Shown here piece after piece: positions 24,784 through 34,064 of a stretch of 64,000 bases of DNA (positions are counted from its first letter, which is position 1; each line of letters begins with the position of its first letter). The notes below the pieces were generated by a model that worked only from the letters and a program-made list of their open reading frames with translations, had not been told where the DNA came from and made no database searches. Origin of the DNA: Neogemmobacter tilapiae. GTDB lineage: Bacteria; Pseudomonadota; Alphaproteobacteria; Rhodobacterales; Rhodobacteraceae. The DNA lies in contig NZ_BMYJ01000013.1 of the NCBI RefSeq assembly GCF_014652215.1, positions 1 to 64,000 of the forward strand, given 5' to 3'. The translations under genes and the position numbers were made by a program.

Positions 24784-26450
24784 TAGCGCGCCTCTTCCTG
24801 CCCGCAGAACGGATCAACCGGGCTTTGCCCCTGCCACGGGGCACGGCCCAAAAGGCAATCGACCGCCGCCTTCTGCATGCTGGGCATCGTCGCATAGGCA
24901 TTGACCACGCAAGGCATACGGGGGGCATCATAGAGGTAATAGGGATAGCCAAAGCTGATCAGCATCGTCGGCACCTCATGCCAAGGCCGCTCCATCGCCA
25001 AACGGAAATCACCGGTCAGTCGCAGCCAATCGAGGAAAATGCGGCCCCGCGTCAGCAGGGTTTCTTCGCCCAGAAGATAGATCACCAGGTCGAAATCCTT
25101 GGGGTTCTGAGGGGTGGATTTGTCGTAAAGGGTGACTTCAAACCCTTCGCTGCGCAGCATCTCGGGCAAGTCAAAGGCAAAGGGTTCGGGATGGATCGGG
25201 GAAACGACGCCGCCGGTGATGACCAAAACGCGGCGATGCTTGGCCGGGGAAAGCGGCAGCAACCCCTTCACATCCTTGACCAAGGTCGGCACCCGCGCCG
25301 TCACCGCCTGCGCGGTGGCCTTGTTCTGGGCGGAACCCAGAACCGAACGTTCCAAAACGCTGGCCTTGTGCAGCCCCAAAGCCGCCTTCAACCCCAGAAC
25401 CCGCACCAAAGCCTCTTCATGCCGCGCCGCCGTGATCCGCCCATCAGCAAGGGCCGCACGGATATAACCCATGTCCTGCACCGGATCGTTCGAAAACAGG
25501 ATCAGGTCGCAACCCGCTGAAATCACCTCGGGCAGGCATTCCGAACGCTTCCCCCAAGCCCCCAGCCCTGCCATCCCCGTGGCATCCGACACGATCAGCC
25601 CGTTAAAGCCCAGCCGTTCGCGCAAAAGGGTCTGCGTCAGCACCCGGCTGATCGAGGCGGGGCGATACGCCTCCAGCTCTGCCCCCGGCGCCAATTCCCG
25701 CACAAAGGCCGGAAAGGCGATATGGGCCGACATCACCGCCATCACGCCCTGATCAATCGCCGCCCGGTAAAGCCGCCCGTGGCTTTCCTCCCATTCGGTA
25801 AGGGTCAGCGGGTTCACCGTCGTCACCAGGTGCTGGTCGCGGTCGTCATGCCCTTCGCCCGGCCAATGTTTCACCGTCGCCGCGACGCCTGCCGCCTGAA
25901 ACGCCGCAATCTGCGCCAAAGCGTGCCGCTCGATCCGGTCCACCTGCGACCCAAAGCCCCGCGTCGCCACGATGGCGCTGCGGAAGGCGGCGTTGATGTC
26001 GATCACCGGGGTAAAGGACCAGTTGATCCCGGTGGCCCGCGCCTCATCCGCCATGATCCGCGAAATGGCGGTTGTCGCCTGCACATCATCAACGGCGGCA
26101 AGGGCCAAGGGGTTCGGAACCTCGGTCCCAAAGGGAAGGCTCATCCGCGACCCTTCCAGATCGGCGCTGACCAGCATCGGAACGCGCGCATCGGCCCGCA
26201 CCTGATCCAGAAAGCCCAGTTCGGCATCGCGGTCGCCCGACAAAAAGAACCGCGTGATCCCGGCGGGTTTCAACGCCGCCAACCGCTCCGGTTCGCCGGG
26301 GTCCATCCCCATCGAGGCCAGAATGAACAACTGGCCGATCTTTTCCTCGGCCGACAGACTGGCCAAAGTCGCCTCGACCCAAGCCATTCCTGCGTCGTCC
26401 AGGTGGAACGGGGCTGCCGTCAAGATTGCCTTGTATTCCGCCTTAAACAT
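24780..26450 (-). CDS. Glycoside hydrolase family 3 protein (NagZ-like beta-N-acetylhexosaminidase)
   Basis: 556 residues. The N-terminal catalytic barrel contains EKIGQLFILASMG, KHWPGEGHDDRDQH (the general acid/base loop, a variant of KHFPGHG) and LIVSDATGMAGLG with the nucleophile Asp. The C-terminal 170 residues form an additional alpha/beta domain as in longer GH3 enzymes. Likely cleaves N-acetylglucosamine-containing oligosaccharides, in wall recycling or in chitin-type substrate use. No signal peptide is apparent. The first bases overlap the 3' end of the SDR gene by eight bases, so the two are coupled. Confidence 0.9.
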   Translation of the reverse strand: MFKAEYKAILTAAPFHLDDAGMAWVEATLASLSAEEKIGQLFILASMGMDPGEPERLAALKPAGITRFFLSGDRDAELGFLDQVRADARVPMLVSADLEGSRMSLPFGTEVPNPLALAAVDDVQATTAISRIMADEARATGINWSFTPVIDINAAFRSAIVATRGFGSQVDRIERHALAQIAAFQAAGVAATVKHWPGEGHDDRDQHLVTTVNPLTLTEWEESHGRLYRAAIDQGVMAVMSAHIAFPAFVRELAPGAELEAYRPASISRVLTQTLLRERLGFNGLIVSDATGMAGLGAWGKRSECLPEVISAGCDLILFSNDPVQDMGYIRAALADGRITAARHEEALVRVLGLKAALGLHKASVLERSVLGSAQNKATAQAVTARVPTLVKDVKGLLPLSPAKHRRVLVITGGVVSPIHPEPFAFDLPEMLRSEGFEVTLYDKSTPQNPKDFDLVIYLLGEETLLTRGRIFLDWLRLTGDFRLAMERPWHEVPTMLISFGYPYYLYDAPRMPCVVNAYATMPSMQKAAVDCLLGRAPWQGQSPVDPFCGQEEARY

Positions 26451-27174
26451 GCTGCGCCCCGTTCACTTCGATTTCCGCGCCTGAAATATAGCTGGCCTGT
26501 TCCGAACACAGGAACCAGATCGCATCCGCCACTTCACGCGGCTGCCCCAGCCGCTGCATCGGCAAGCGTTGCACAATCTGATCCGTCCCCGGTGACAGGA
26601 TCGCCGTTTCCACCTCGCCCGGTGCAATCGCGTTCACCCGCACACCCAACGGCCCGAAATCATGCGCCATTTCCCGCGTCAAAGCCGCCAAAGCGGCCTT
26701 GGACGTCGAATAGGCCGCCCCTGCAAAAGGATGCACCCGCGACCCGGCGATGGAGGTGACGTTGACGATGCACCCCTTGGCCGCCGTCAATTCTGCCTGC
26801 AAGCCCCGTGCCAGAATGACCGAGGAAAAGAAGTTCACATGAAACACCTGCCCCCAGGTCCGCAGGTCGGTGGTCAGCGTGTTCAGCCTTTCGCCGTCCG
26901 GCCCCTTGGGGCTGATCCCGGCGTTGTTCACCAAAGCATGAACCTTGCCGCCAACCCTTTCGCGGATGGTTTCAATCGCCTCAATCGTCTTGTTCGGATC
27001 GCCCAGATCAATCTGAATATGGTTCGCCTCGCCCCCCGGCCAGGGACAGCGCGGATCAAAAGGTTGGCGCGAACAGGTCAACACCCGCCACCCCTCCGCC
27101 CCGAAACGCTTGACGGTGGCATGGCCGATCCCGCGCGAGGCACCGGTCAGCACGAGGGTTTTTTGTTCAGACAT
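26443..27174 (-). CDS. Short-chain dehydrogenase/reductase
   Basis: 243 residues from MSEQKTLV. Classical SDR marks: TGASRGIGHATVKRFG for cofactor binding, NNAGISP, the catalytic Ser in VTSIAGS, and YSTSKAAL with Tyr and Lys. The C-terminal end shows GAEIEVNGAQHV. Coupled to the GH3 gene by an eight-base overlap, it may act on a sugar or amino sugar released by that enzyme. An upstream ATG at 27213 would add 13 residues before the fold and is less likely. Confidence 0.92.
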   Translation of the reverse strand: MSEQKTLVLTGASRGIGHATVKRFGAEGWRVLTCSRQPFDPRCPWPGGEANHIQIDLGDPNKTIEAIETIRERVGGKVHALVNNAGISPKGPDGERLNTLTTDLRTWGQVFHVNFFSSVILARGLQAELTAAKGCIVNVTSIAGSRVHPFAGAAYSTSKAALAALTREMAHDFGPLGVRVNAIAPGEVETAILSPGTDQIVQRLPMQRLGQPREVADAIWFLCSEQASYISGAEIEVNGAQHV

Positions 27175-27191
27175 GTCACCCAACAAAAGCT

Positions 27192-27794
27192 TTATTCGTC
27201 CAGAGGCAGCCAAACCATTTCATTGCCGGCGGCTTTGTTCAACAACAACAGCAGCGGAACCAACTGCCTGCGTTTCATCAGGTTGCAATGCGCCCGGCCA
27301 ACCGAAAGATATTGACCGGCGGAGGCGAACTCAAAACCATAATAAATGTCATCAAAGCAGACATTTTCCTCGCTCCTGTCGCTCTGCGGTACATTTCCAT
27401 CCCAGACCTTTAGTCGGTCGAACTCGGCAAGCAGATCGCGGACTTGTTCTGCGGAAAGTTCCCCTGTTCGCTCACGCTGCAAGTAGCCATAACCATAGCC
27501 GAGCCCACCGTTCATCTGCTTGTAGGACCAACGTGCCGTGCCATTTTCATCAAAGTTCACCTTGAACATTCGATAAGCCGGAGAAACGATCAGCCGGATC
27601 GCCAAGTGTTCCCGCCGCTCAGCACGCAGTGGTGGCTCGTTCAGCGCACGCAACAGGGCAGAAAATTCTTGGCTTTCGGCATCGGCGCTCAAACCTGATG
27701 CATCGGCGGAAAGGCTCGCGGTTTGCTCCTGTGGAACGCAGGCCGCATTCGCCAGCATTGCAATAATCATCTTCAAGCGTAGCAAACTAGGCAT
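27192..27794 (-). CDS. Unknown exported protein, possible lipoprotein
   Basis: 200 residues from MPSLLRLK. The N-terminus MPSLLRLKMIIAMLANAAC is hydrophobic and ends in Cys, resembling a lipoprotein signal, although the residue at -3 is not the usual Leu. The rest is soluble with Tyr/Gly-rich NGGLGYGYGYLQRERTG and an acidic central section. I do not recognise the family. It is 17 bases upstream of the SDR gene and has lower GC than its neighbours, so transfer is possible. Confidence 0.6.
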   Translation of the reverse strand: MPSLLRLKMIIAMLANAACVPQEQTASLSADASGLSADAESQEFSALLRALNEPPLRAERREHLAIRLIVSPAYRMFKVNFDENGTARWSYKQMNGGLGYGYGYLQRERTGELSAEQVRDLLAEFDRLKVWDGNVPQSDRSEENVCFDDIYYGFEFASAGQYLSVGRAHCNLMKRRQLVPLLLLLNKAAGNEMVWLPLDE

Positions 27795-27915
27795 TGCCGA
27801 TTTACCTTTTGGACGAAATGGTTGGAGGGAATGTGAACAGGGAGCATTCAAAAGACAAGCCATTGGCATAGGCGGCCAAACCCTTTAGCAATCGCTGCAA
27901 ACGCGCGAGGCCCCC

Positions 27916-28815
27916 ATGAAACAGCAGCAGATCGACATGAACCAATCCGTCCAGACCGCCCGCACCCTTTCCGAAGCCCTTCCGCATCTGCAACGCTATT
28001 CCGGCGCGGTGGTTGTGGTGAAATTCGGCGGCAACGCGATGGGGGATGAGGCGGCGATGGCCGAATTCGCCCGTGACATCGTGCTGATGCGGCAGGTGGG
28101 GGTGAACCCGGTGGTCGTGCATGGCGGCGGGCCGATGATCAACGACATGCTGAACAAGCTGGGGATCAAATCCGAGTTTGTTCGGGGCAAGCGGGTAACC
28201 GACAAGGCCACGGTGCAGGTCGTCGAAATGATCCTGTCGGGGCTTGTGAACAAGCGGATCGTGCAGGCGATCATGGATGCGGGTGGTCGGGCGGTCGGGA
28301 TCTCCGGCAAGGACGACGATCTGATGGTCTGCGAGGCGGATGATCCCGAACTGGGTTACGTCGGTCGTCCGGTGGAAATGAACGTGCAGGTGCTGCGCGA
28401 TTTGTACAACGCGGGTATCATTCCAGTGGTGGCCCCGGTGGCCACGGGCATGGCGGACAACGAGACATTCAACGTGAACGGTGACACCGCTGCGGGGGCG
28501 ATTGCGGGCGCCTTGCAGGCGGACCGGCTGTTGCTGCTGACCGATGTGGCGGGGGTCAAGGATGCCTCGGGCGAGGTCGTGACGCAGCTTTCGCCGGACG
28601 AAGTGCGCAAGCTGATGGCGGATGGCGTGATTTCGGGCGGGATGATCCCGAAAACCGACACGGCGCTGAAAGCGCTGGAAGAAGGCGTGCGGGCCGTCAC
28701 GATCCTGGATGGCCGCGTACCGAACGCGGTGCTGCTGGAACTGTTCACCGACCACGGGGCGGGCAGCCAAATCCGTTCTACCGAACCGCGGGTGAAACCG
28801 CATGTGCGGCGTTAG
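27916..28815 (+). CDS. argB: N-acetylglutamate kinase
   Basis: 299 residues. [14 protein letters not shown] is the phosphate-binding Lys-Gly-Gly start of amino acid kinases, [17 protein letters not shown] the substrate/ATP Gly-rich loop, and [15 protein letters not shown] plus LTDVAGVKD the C-terminal nucleotide domain. It phosphorylates N-acetylglutamate, the second step of arginine synthesis. The N-terminal extension of about 25 residues before the fold suggests the arginine-sensitive hexameric type. GAGG lies upstream of the ATG at 27916; the ATG at 27937 is a possible alternative. Confidence 0.96.
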   Translation: MKQQQIDMNQSVQTARTLSEALPHLQRYSGAVVVVKFGGNAMGDEAAMAEFARDIVLMRQVGVNPVVVHGGGPMINDMLNKLGIKSEFVRGKRVTDKATVQVVEMILSGLVNKRIVQAIMDAGGRAVGISGKDDDLMVCEADDPELGYVGRPVEMNVQVLRDLYNAGIIPVVAPVATGMADNETFNVNGDTAAGAIAGALQADRLLLLTDVAGVKDASGEVVTQLSPDEVRKLMADGVISGGMIPKTDTALKALEEGVRAVTILDGRVPNAVLLELFTDHGAGSQIRSTEPRVKPHVRR

Positions 28816-28823
28816 GAGACGAT

Positions 28824-29357
28824 ATGGCGCTGGCTTTGTACACATTCGGGATGTTTGCAAAGCCGGCCGCGGATCCGGCCAATTCTGGCTTTTATGAACT
28901 GAACGGACCGATTTTTGACCTTGTTGATCAGGCCGATGGCCTGATCGCGCGTTCGGGATACGCATCAGACGCTGGCCCAAAACCTTGGGGAGCCGAGGTT
29001 TATCCAAGCTTCTATCATGAAAAGGGTGATGGGTGGTCACCCGCAACGCTGTCCCTTTGGACCGATCTGGAAGCTCTGTTTTCTTTTACCTACTTCGGGC
29101 TTCATGCGAGCGCCTTGAAGCGTGGGGCGGAATGGTTTCAAAAGCCAAGCTGGCCGCCACTGGTGATGTGGTGGCATAGGCATGAAACCTATCCGACATG
29201 GTCCGAAGGTGTGGCACGTCAAGAACATCTGCATGTTCACGGCGCGTCTCCCATCGCGTTCGATTTCAAAAGCCCGTTCGACCAAAGTGGTGCGCCCACA
29301 AGGCTTGATAAAGCGCGCATCCAAGCGTTGCAGGCAAAAAACAACCTTGACGACTGA
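28824..29357 (+). CDS. DUF3291-family protein
   Basis: 177 residues, soluble. The pattern LALYTFGMFAKPA near the N-terminus, LSLWTDLEALFSFTYFGLHASAL in the middle, and LVMWWHRHETYPTWSEGVARQEHL matches DUF3291 proteins, whose fold resembles dimeric ferredoxin-like monooxygenases. Function is unknown. It starts eight bases after argB, with AGGAG in between, and is probably on the same transcript, although no arginine-related role is apparent. Confidence 0.8.
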   Translation: MALALYTFGMFAKPAADPANSGFYELNGPIFDLVDQADGLIARSGYASDAGPKPWGAEVYPSFYHEKGDGWSPATLSLWTDLEALFSFTYFGLHASALKRGAEWFQKPSWPPLVMWWHRHETYPTWSEGVARQEHLHVHGASPIAFDFKSPFDQSGAPTRLDKARIQALQAKNNLDD

Positions 29358-29422
29358 TACAGATGTGACTGGCTTTTGCCCCCATTCTGACCAGACTGCA
29401 TGGGCTGTCTTGGGGGCGGGCG

Positions 29423-30211
29423 ATGGTCGATGAACTTTACTTGCGTTTGGGCTTTTTCATCGGGCTTTTCGCCCTTTTCGCCACGCTGGAATCCCTTGCC
29501 CCCCGTCGCCCTCGCGACCTGCCCCGGCAGGGGCGCTGGGTGACCAATCTGAGCATGACCGTCTTGAACAGCCTGACCCTTCGCGCCTTGGCAATTGGTC
29601 TGCCCTTGCTGGCGGTTGGGGCGGCGGATGCCAAGGCGCAGGGCTGGGGGCTTTTCAACGCGCTGGCCCTGCCCGGCTGGGCGGCGGGGGTGTTGGCGAT
29701 CCTGACGCTTGATTTCGCGATCTGGGCGCAGCATCTGATCACCCATAAGGTGCCGCTGTTCTGGCGTTTTCACCGGATGCACCATGCTGACCGCGATTTT
29801 GATGTGACAACGGCGGTGCGCTTTCACCCGGTGGAAATTGCGGCCTCGATGCTGCTCAAGATCGGGCTGATCTATCTGATTGGTCCACCTGTCTGGGCCG
29901 TTTTGGCCTTTGAAATCCTGTTGAACGGCACTGCCCTTTTCAACCATGCCAACCTGCGCCTGCCCGACCGTCTGGACCGCATCATTCGCCTCATCCTTGT
30001 CACGCCCGACATGCACCGCGTGCATCATTCGATCCATCGGCATGAACATGACAGCAATTATGGCTTTGCCCTTTCGATCTGGGATCGGCTGTTTGGCACC
30101 TATCGCCCGGAACCCGAGGGCGGACATCGGGCGATGATCCTGGGGCTGGAATGGCAGGACGAACGGCCTGCGAAACTGGGGTGGAGCTTGCTTTTGCCCT
30201 TTCGCAAATGA
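29423..30211 (+). CDS. Sterol desaturase/fatty acid hydroxylase superfamily protein
   Basis: 262 residues with about four to five membrane helices. Three histidine clusters expected for the di-iron centre are present: HLITHK, HRMHHADRDFD and HRVHHSIHRHEHD. The reaction is probably an oxygen-dependent hydroxylation or desaturation of a lipid. The substrate cannot be named from sequence. The stop overlaps the start of the ferredoxin-like gene (ATGA), which could supply or sense electrons. Confidence 0.9.
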   Translation: MVDELYLRLGFFIGLFALFATLESLAPRRPRDLPRQGRWVTNLSMTVLNSLTLRALAIGLPLLAVGAADAKAQGWGLFNALALPGWAAGVLAILTLDFAIWAQHLITHKVPLFWRFHRMHHADRDFDVTTAVRFHPVEIAASMLLKIGLIYLIGPPVWAVLAFEILLNGTALFNHANLRLPDRLDRIIRLILVTPDMHRVHHSIHRHEHDSNYGFALSIWDRLFGTYRPEPEGGHRAMILGLEWQDERPAKLGWSLLLPFRK

Positions 30212-30837
30212 TCGCCACTCGGCTGGCCGCACATCGTTTGGAAATTCTGGGCGGGTTTCATGCCGTGGGTGACCCCAGCCTGCCGCGCGGAACGCAAACT
30301 CTGCTGCTGATCGGCCCCGCCGAGCCCGGCTATTGGGCGCATGTCACCGCCCAACCCGAATGGGGCGGCCCCGACCCCATCGACCGCTGGTCGCGGCGGG
30401 TCATTGGGCGCATTGCCTGTGATCTGGGGGCCAAGGCGCTGTTCCCCTTTGGCGGTCCACCCTACCATCCCTTCTATCAATGGGCGCTGCGTTCGGGGCG
30501 CACATGGGATAGCCCGGTGCGCCTGTTGGTCCATGCCGATCAGGGCTTGATGGTCAGCTTTCGCGGGGCCTTGGCTCTAAAGGAACGCATCGACCTTCCC
30601 TCACCCACCGCCAAACCCTGCGACACGTGCGCCGCCCCCTGCCTGACCGCCTGCCCGCCCGCAGCACTGACAGGGCAAGGCTATGACCTGCCCCGTTGCC
30701 ACGGGTTTCTGGACAAACCAGAGGGGGGCGAATGCCTGTCGGGCGGATGCCTCGTTCGTCGCGCTTGCCCGGTGTCCCAAGCCTATGCAAGGATGCCCGA
30801 ACATTCGTCCTATCACATGAGGCAGTTCCACAAATGA
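30208..30837 (+). CDS. 4Fe-4S ferredoxin-like protein
   Basis: 209 residues. The C-terminal third holds Cys clusters CDTCAAPCLTACP and CLSGGCLVRRACP, enough for two [4Fe-4S] clusters; the N-terminal 140 residues are an alpha/beta domain (PFGGPPYHPFYQWALRSG). It resembles the ferredoxin part of epoxyqueuosine reductase-like proteins but is shorter, so a role in queuosine is not claimed. It overlaps the sterol-desaturase gene and the SixA-like gene by four bases on each side, fixing its start at 30208. Confidence 0.85.
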   Translation: MIATRLAAHRLEILGGFHAVGDPSLPRGTQTLLLIGPAEPGYWAHVTAQPEWGGPDPIDRWSRRVIGRIACDLGAKALFPFGGPPYHPFYQWALRSGRTWDSPVRLLVHADQGLMVSFRGALALKERIDLPSPTAKPCDTCAAPCLTACPPAALTGQGYDLPRCHGFLDKPEGGECLSGGCLVRRACPVSQAYARMPEHSSYHMRQFHK

Positions 30838-31337
30838 AACGCCTGATTCTGACCCGCCACGCGAAATCCAGCTGGGACGATCCCCTGATGGCCGACCATG
30901 ACCGCCCCTTGAACGAAAGGGGCAAAATGGCCGCCGCCGATCTGGGCGACTGGCTGGCCTCACGCGGCTATGTGCCGGACGAGGTTTTCTGTTCTGATGC
31001 GCTACGCACGCGCAAAACCTGGTCCGGTCTGGCCCCCGCCCTGCCGGGAACGCCGATCCTGACTTTAAAGCCCGCGCTTTACCATGCCGGGGCCGATGTC
31101 ATGCTGGCGGTGCTGCGCCATGCGACAACAAACACCGTGATGATGATTGGCCATAATCCCGGCATTGCGGAATTCGCTGCACGGCTGGTGGCCCGCCCGC
31201 CGGTGAACCCGGAATTCGCCCGCTACCCGACAGGGGCCACGCTGGTCGCCGATTTCGAGATTGCCGACTGGGCCAAGCTCGACTGGCACATGGGCGCAGT
31301 GGTCGATTTCGTCGTGCCGCGCGAATTGGTGGGTTAG
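30834..31337 (+). CDS. SixA-like histidine phosphatase
   Basis: 167 residues starting MKRLILTRHAKSSWDD, where RHA is the phosphohistidine motif. DRPLNERGKMAAADLG and MMIGHNPGIAEFAARL complete the histidine-phosphatase signature in the short SixA form, whose members dephosphorylate phosphohistidine proteins. The ATG overlaps the preceding stop, so it is the third gene of an operon with the desaturase and ferredoxin. Its TAG stop interlocks with the stop of the convergent gene in TTAG (31334-31337). Confidence 0.9.
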   Translation: MKRLILTRHAKSSWDDPLMADHDRPLNERGKMAAADLGDWLASRGYVPDEVFCSDALRTRKTWSGLAPALPGTPILTLKPALYHAGADVMLAVLRHATTNTVMMIGHNPGIAEFAARLVARPPVNPEFARYPTGATLVADFEIADWAKLDWHMGAVVDFVVPRELVG

Positions 31338-32425
31338 GGCAGCGCCACATCCACCCAGATCAGCGCATGACGCGAGGCTTTGGCGTCCGGTGGCCATAGC
31401 GTGCCGCTGTCCAGAAGGCGCAGATCGGCCGAAGGCAGGATGACATCCACCCGCAGCGCCCCCAGCGTTCCGCCATAGTCCGCCGTCGGCGCGCCCAACG
31501 GGTTCTGCAAAAGCGGGTTTGTCAGCAGTCCCTTGATCGCCTGCCGCCGCCCATCGCCCCGCTCTGGGTCAAGGTTCGACTGCCCCACCAGGATAAAGGA
31601 TCCGTCCGGTGGAACAAAGGGCAACGCCCCGGCCAGATACTGCGCCCAGAACGCCGCCTCATCATGGTTGCGCCGCCCGTTTCGATCCTCCGGCCCGTCA
31701 AAGACCGGGGGCGTCGCCGCCCAGACCAGCAGATTCAACGCGTTACCATCGGGCAAACGCAGCGCCACGTTCCAATGCCCCACCGATGCCAGCCGCTGAA
31801 CCGCCATTTGTTCCGCGGTCATGTCGGGCGGCAGTATTGCCCCCGGCAAGTCTTTCCAAAGGAAATCGGAAAAATCCTGCCCGCCGTCCAACGGCAGACG
31901 CGACAGGATCGCCATTCCTCCCTGTCCTGCGAAACGACCGTATCCCTGCGCATCGCGCGGCTCGGCCAGACGGCCATTGTTGTCCATATCGAGGCCAGTG
32001 GGCAGGCCGGCATTCGGCGCAAAGGCAAAGCGATAGGGAAAACCCAGCCCATGCTGCGCCAGACGTTCGGCAAAACCGTTCAGCGCCCGCAGCTCCAGAT
32101 CAAAGTCCACTCCCGCAAGAACCAGAACGTCGGCCCTGACCTGCAAGACACCGGCCACCGCAGCATCCAGCTGCGGATCGTCTGCTTTGCCCAAATCGCG
32201 CAACAAAAGCCCCGGCCCATCCCGGCTTAGATCGGCATTCCAGAATGCAACACGCAGCTTTTCCGCGAAAACCGCCCCTGATAGCGCCAGCCACAGCCAA
32301 AGGCTTAGCGTCAGGCAGCCGCCAAGCCCATAGCGCCGCTGATCCGCCGCTTTTCGCGGATCATCTCGGCGATCTTGCCCATGGCAATACCCCGCATAAA
32401 CAGGCTGGCCGGCAAGAAAGCCCAT
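31334..32425 (-). CDS. Endonuclease/exonuclease/phosphatase-family secreted protein (start uncertain)
   Basis: The frame gives 363 residues. After a hydrophobic export segment (LWLWLALSGAVFA) comes KLRVAFWNADLSRDGPG, VLVLAGVDFD, FILVGQSNLDPERGD and RHALIWVDV, the pattern of the EEP superfamily (DNase I/exonuclease III-like). Expected to be periplasmic or extracellular. The only ATG upstream of the export signal is at 32425, giving a 115-base overlap with the upstream gene and an odd 35-residue lead. A CTG at 32314, overlapping that gene's TGA, would give a normal signal peptide. Confidence 0.8.
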   Translation of the reverse strand: MGFLAGQPVYAGYCHGQDRRDDPRKAADQRRYGLGGCLTLSLWLWLALSGAVFAEKLRVAFWNADLSRDGPGLLLRDLGKADDPQLDAAVAGVLQVRADVLVLAGVDFDLELRALNGFAERLAQHGLGFPYRFAFAPNAGLPTGLDMDNNGRLAEPRDAQGYGRFAGQGGMAILSRLPLDGGQDFSDFLWKDLPGAILPPDMTAEQMAVQRLASVGHWNVALRLPDGNALNLLVWAATPPVFDGPEDRNGRRNHDEAAFWAQYLAGALPFVPPDGSFILVGQSNLDPERGDGRRQAIKGLLTNPLLQNPLGAPTADYGGTLGALRVDVILPSADLRLLDSGTLWPPDAKASRHALIWVDVALP

Positions 32426-33237
32426 AATGTCATTACCCAGATCAAGGTCTGTGGTGAGGTTAGGGTCAAAGGCTCAAACCCCGAACTGCCCAGTCTCACC
32501 ACGGCTGGGAACACAAATGGCAGAACAAAGCCTAACACGACGTTAACGCGCGCGTCCCGCTCGAGCCGGCGCACCACATCGCCGCCCGAAGTTGGATCAA
32601 AGGTCGGCATGTTGACCCAGACGTTGAAAGCGCCCCAACGGGTCGGCCATTCATAGATTTTAAGCAAGACAACAAAAACAGCCAGCCCGATCAACGAGAT
32701 CAGATAGGCCATGCCTGCCGCTGTGCGGACAGCCGAAATCTGTTCTTCGGACGAGGTGGCGGCCATCATCAGCGTCGCCAAACGCACGGGGCTATAGGGG
32801 AAATCCATCGCCCGCCCGATCAACTCACCCACCGCCCGCACAAGAACGGCCAAGGCATTCGGATCAAACTGCGACTTCTCGATGATCGTCAGCATAAAGA
32901 CGGTCATGAACAGGATGGAAAAGCGGATCCGGTTGAACGGCGGTGCATCGCGAAACTCGACCAGACCAGGATAGGTGGCACTGTATTCGATAAAGGTGAG
33001 CGCCCCCGCAAACAACGAAATCAGGGCCACCATCTGCTTGCCATCCGGTCCCATGCCCGGCAGCAGAACCGAGGGTGTTGCCACCATGAACATGACCAGA
33101 AAAGCCCGCACACCAGCACTCACCGCCCGCGACAGGGTCGAGCGGCCTTCCTGCACCAGATTGTCCACGCGGTTCTGCACGTTGTCGCGCCGAAACGTCT
33201 CGCGCCACCAGTGCCGGAAAAGTTCGATTCTGTTCAT
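32311..33237 (-). CDS. Unknown multi-pass membrane protein
   Basis: 308 residues with about six membrane helices (approximately 38-58, 68-85, 105-120, 170-195, 232-250, 265-285). The N-terminus RHWWRETFRRDNVQNRVDN is charged and amphipathic. Residues 195-235 form a soluble Trp-rich loop. The family is not recognised. The EEP-family gene follows directly, so the two may form a membrane/secreted pair. The 141 bases upstream contain no gene apart from the leuD terminator hairpin. Confidence 0.8.
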   Translation of the reverse strand: MNRIELFRHWWRETFRRDNVQNRVDNLVQEGRSTLSRAVSAGVRAFLVMFMVATPSVLLPGMGPDGKQMVALISLFAGALTFIEYSATYPGLVEFRDAPPFNRIRFSILFMTVFMLTIIEKSQFDPNALAVLVRAVGELIGRAMDFPYSPVRLATLMMAATSSEEQISAVRTAAGMAYLISLIGLAVFVVLLKIYEWPTRWGAFNVWVNMPTFDPTSGGDVVRRLERDARVNVVLGFVLPFVFPAVVRLGSSGFEPLTLTSPQTLIWVMTLWAFLPASLFMRGIAMGKIAEMIREKRRISGAMGLAAA

Positions 33238-33347
33238 CCGCGCCCTTTGCCCACCACGGCCGCAATTCTTCTACAATGTCTCAAGATACCAAGATTGTGG
33301 CAGAATCAGGATCAAATCACCGTGGCTTGCTTGATTCCCGCCAAAGA

Positions 33348-33370
33348 GGCCCTGCCTGTTCGGCAGGGCC
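33348..33370 (-). terminator. Hairpin downstream of leuD
   Basis: GGCCCTGCC (33348-33356) and GGCAGGGCC (33362-33370) form a 9-base perfect stem with a 5-base loop, eight bases past the leuD stop. On the minus strand it is followed by TCTTTGG, a weak T tract, so termination is plausible but not ideal. Confidence 0.6.
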
Positions 33371-33378
33371 AATCGGCA

Positions 33379-33984
33379 TCAGACCCAAGGCCGGGCGGCG
33401 CTCGCCGTCATTTCAAAACTGTCGATGGCGCTGACCTTTTCCAGCGTCAGGCCAATGTCATCTAGACCGTTCAGCAGGCAATGCTTGCGGAACGGATCGA
33501 CATCAAAGCCAAAGGACTGGCCATCCGAAGTGGTGATGGTTTGCGCTTCAAGGTCCACCGTCTGACGCGCATTCGCCCCCTTTTTCGCGTCCTCCATCAG
33601 AACATCCACCTGATCCTGCGGCAGGATGATCGGCAGGATGCCGTTCTTGAAGCAGTTGTTGAAGAAAATGTCAGCAAAGCTGGTCGAGACAACGCAGCGG
33701 ATGCCGAAATCCAGCAAGGCCCAGGGCGCATGTTCACGCGAGGAACCGCAGCCGAAATTGTCGCCCGCAATGATGATCTGCGCCTGACGATAGGCCGGCT
33801 GGTTCAGCACGAAATCGGGGATTTCCTGCCCTTCCAGCGTATAGCGCATTTCATCAAACAGGTTCTTGCCAAGGCCCGACCGTTGGATGGTCTTCAGGAA
33901 CTGCTTGGGGATGATCATGTCGGTGTCGATATTGACCAAGGGCATGGGTGCCGCGATTCCGGTCAGGGTGGTGAATTTGTCCAT
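33379..33984 (-). CDS. leuD: 3-isopropylmalate dehydratase small subunit
   Basis: 201 residues. [30 protein letters not shown] is the usual start region, [16 protein letters not shown] the conserved swivel-domain motif with Ser/Arg contacting substrate, and [12 protein letters not shown] the following helix. Together with LeuC it isomerises 2-isopropylmalate to 3-isopropylmalate in leucine synthesis. It lies 80 bases downstream of leuC on the same strand; that spacer shows no gene. A hairpin follows the stop. Confidence 0.97.
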   Translation of the reverse strand: MDKFTTLTGIAAPMPLVNIDTDMIIPKQFLKTIQRSGLGKNLFDEMRYTLEGQEIPDFVLNQPAYRQAQIIIAGDNFGCGSSREHAPWALLDFGIRCVVSTSFADIFFNNCFKNGILPIILPQDQVDVLMEDAKKGANARQTVDLEAQTITTSDGQSFGFDVDPFRKHCLLNGLDDIGLTLEKVSAIDSFEMTASAARPWV

Positions 33985-34064
33985 TTCTCTATCCTATCAG
34001 GGGGCCAAAAGCTGCCGTCGCAAACAAGCTCCAGCTTTCGCTGGGGCCTGTTCCGCAAGTGCGC

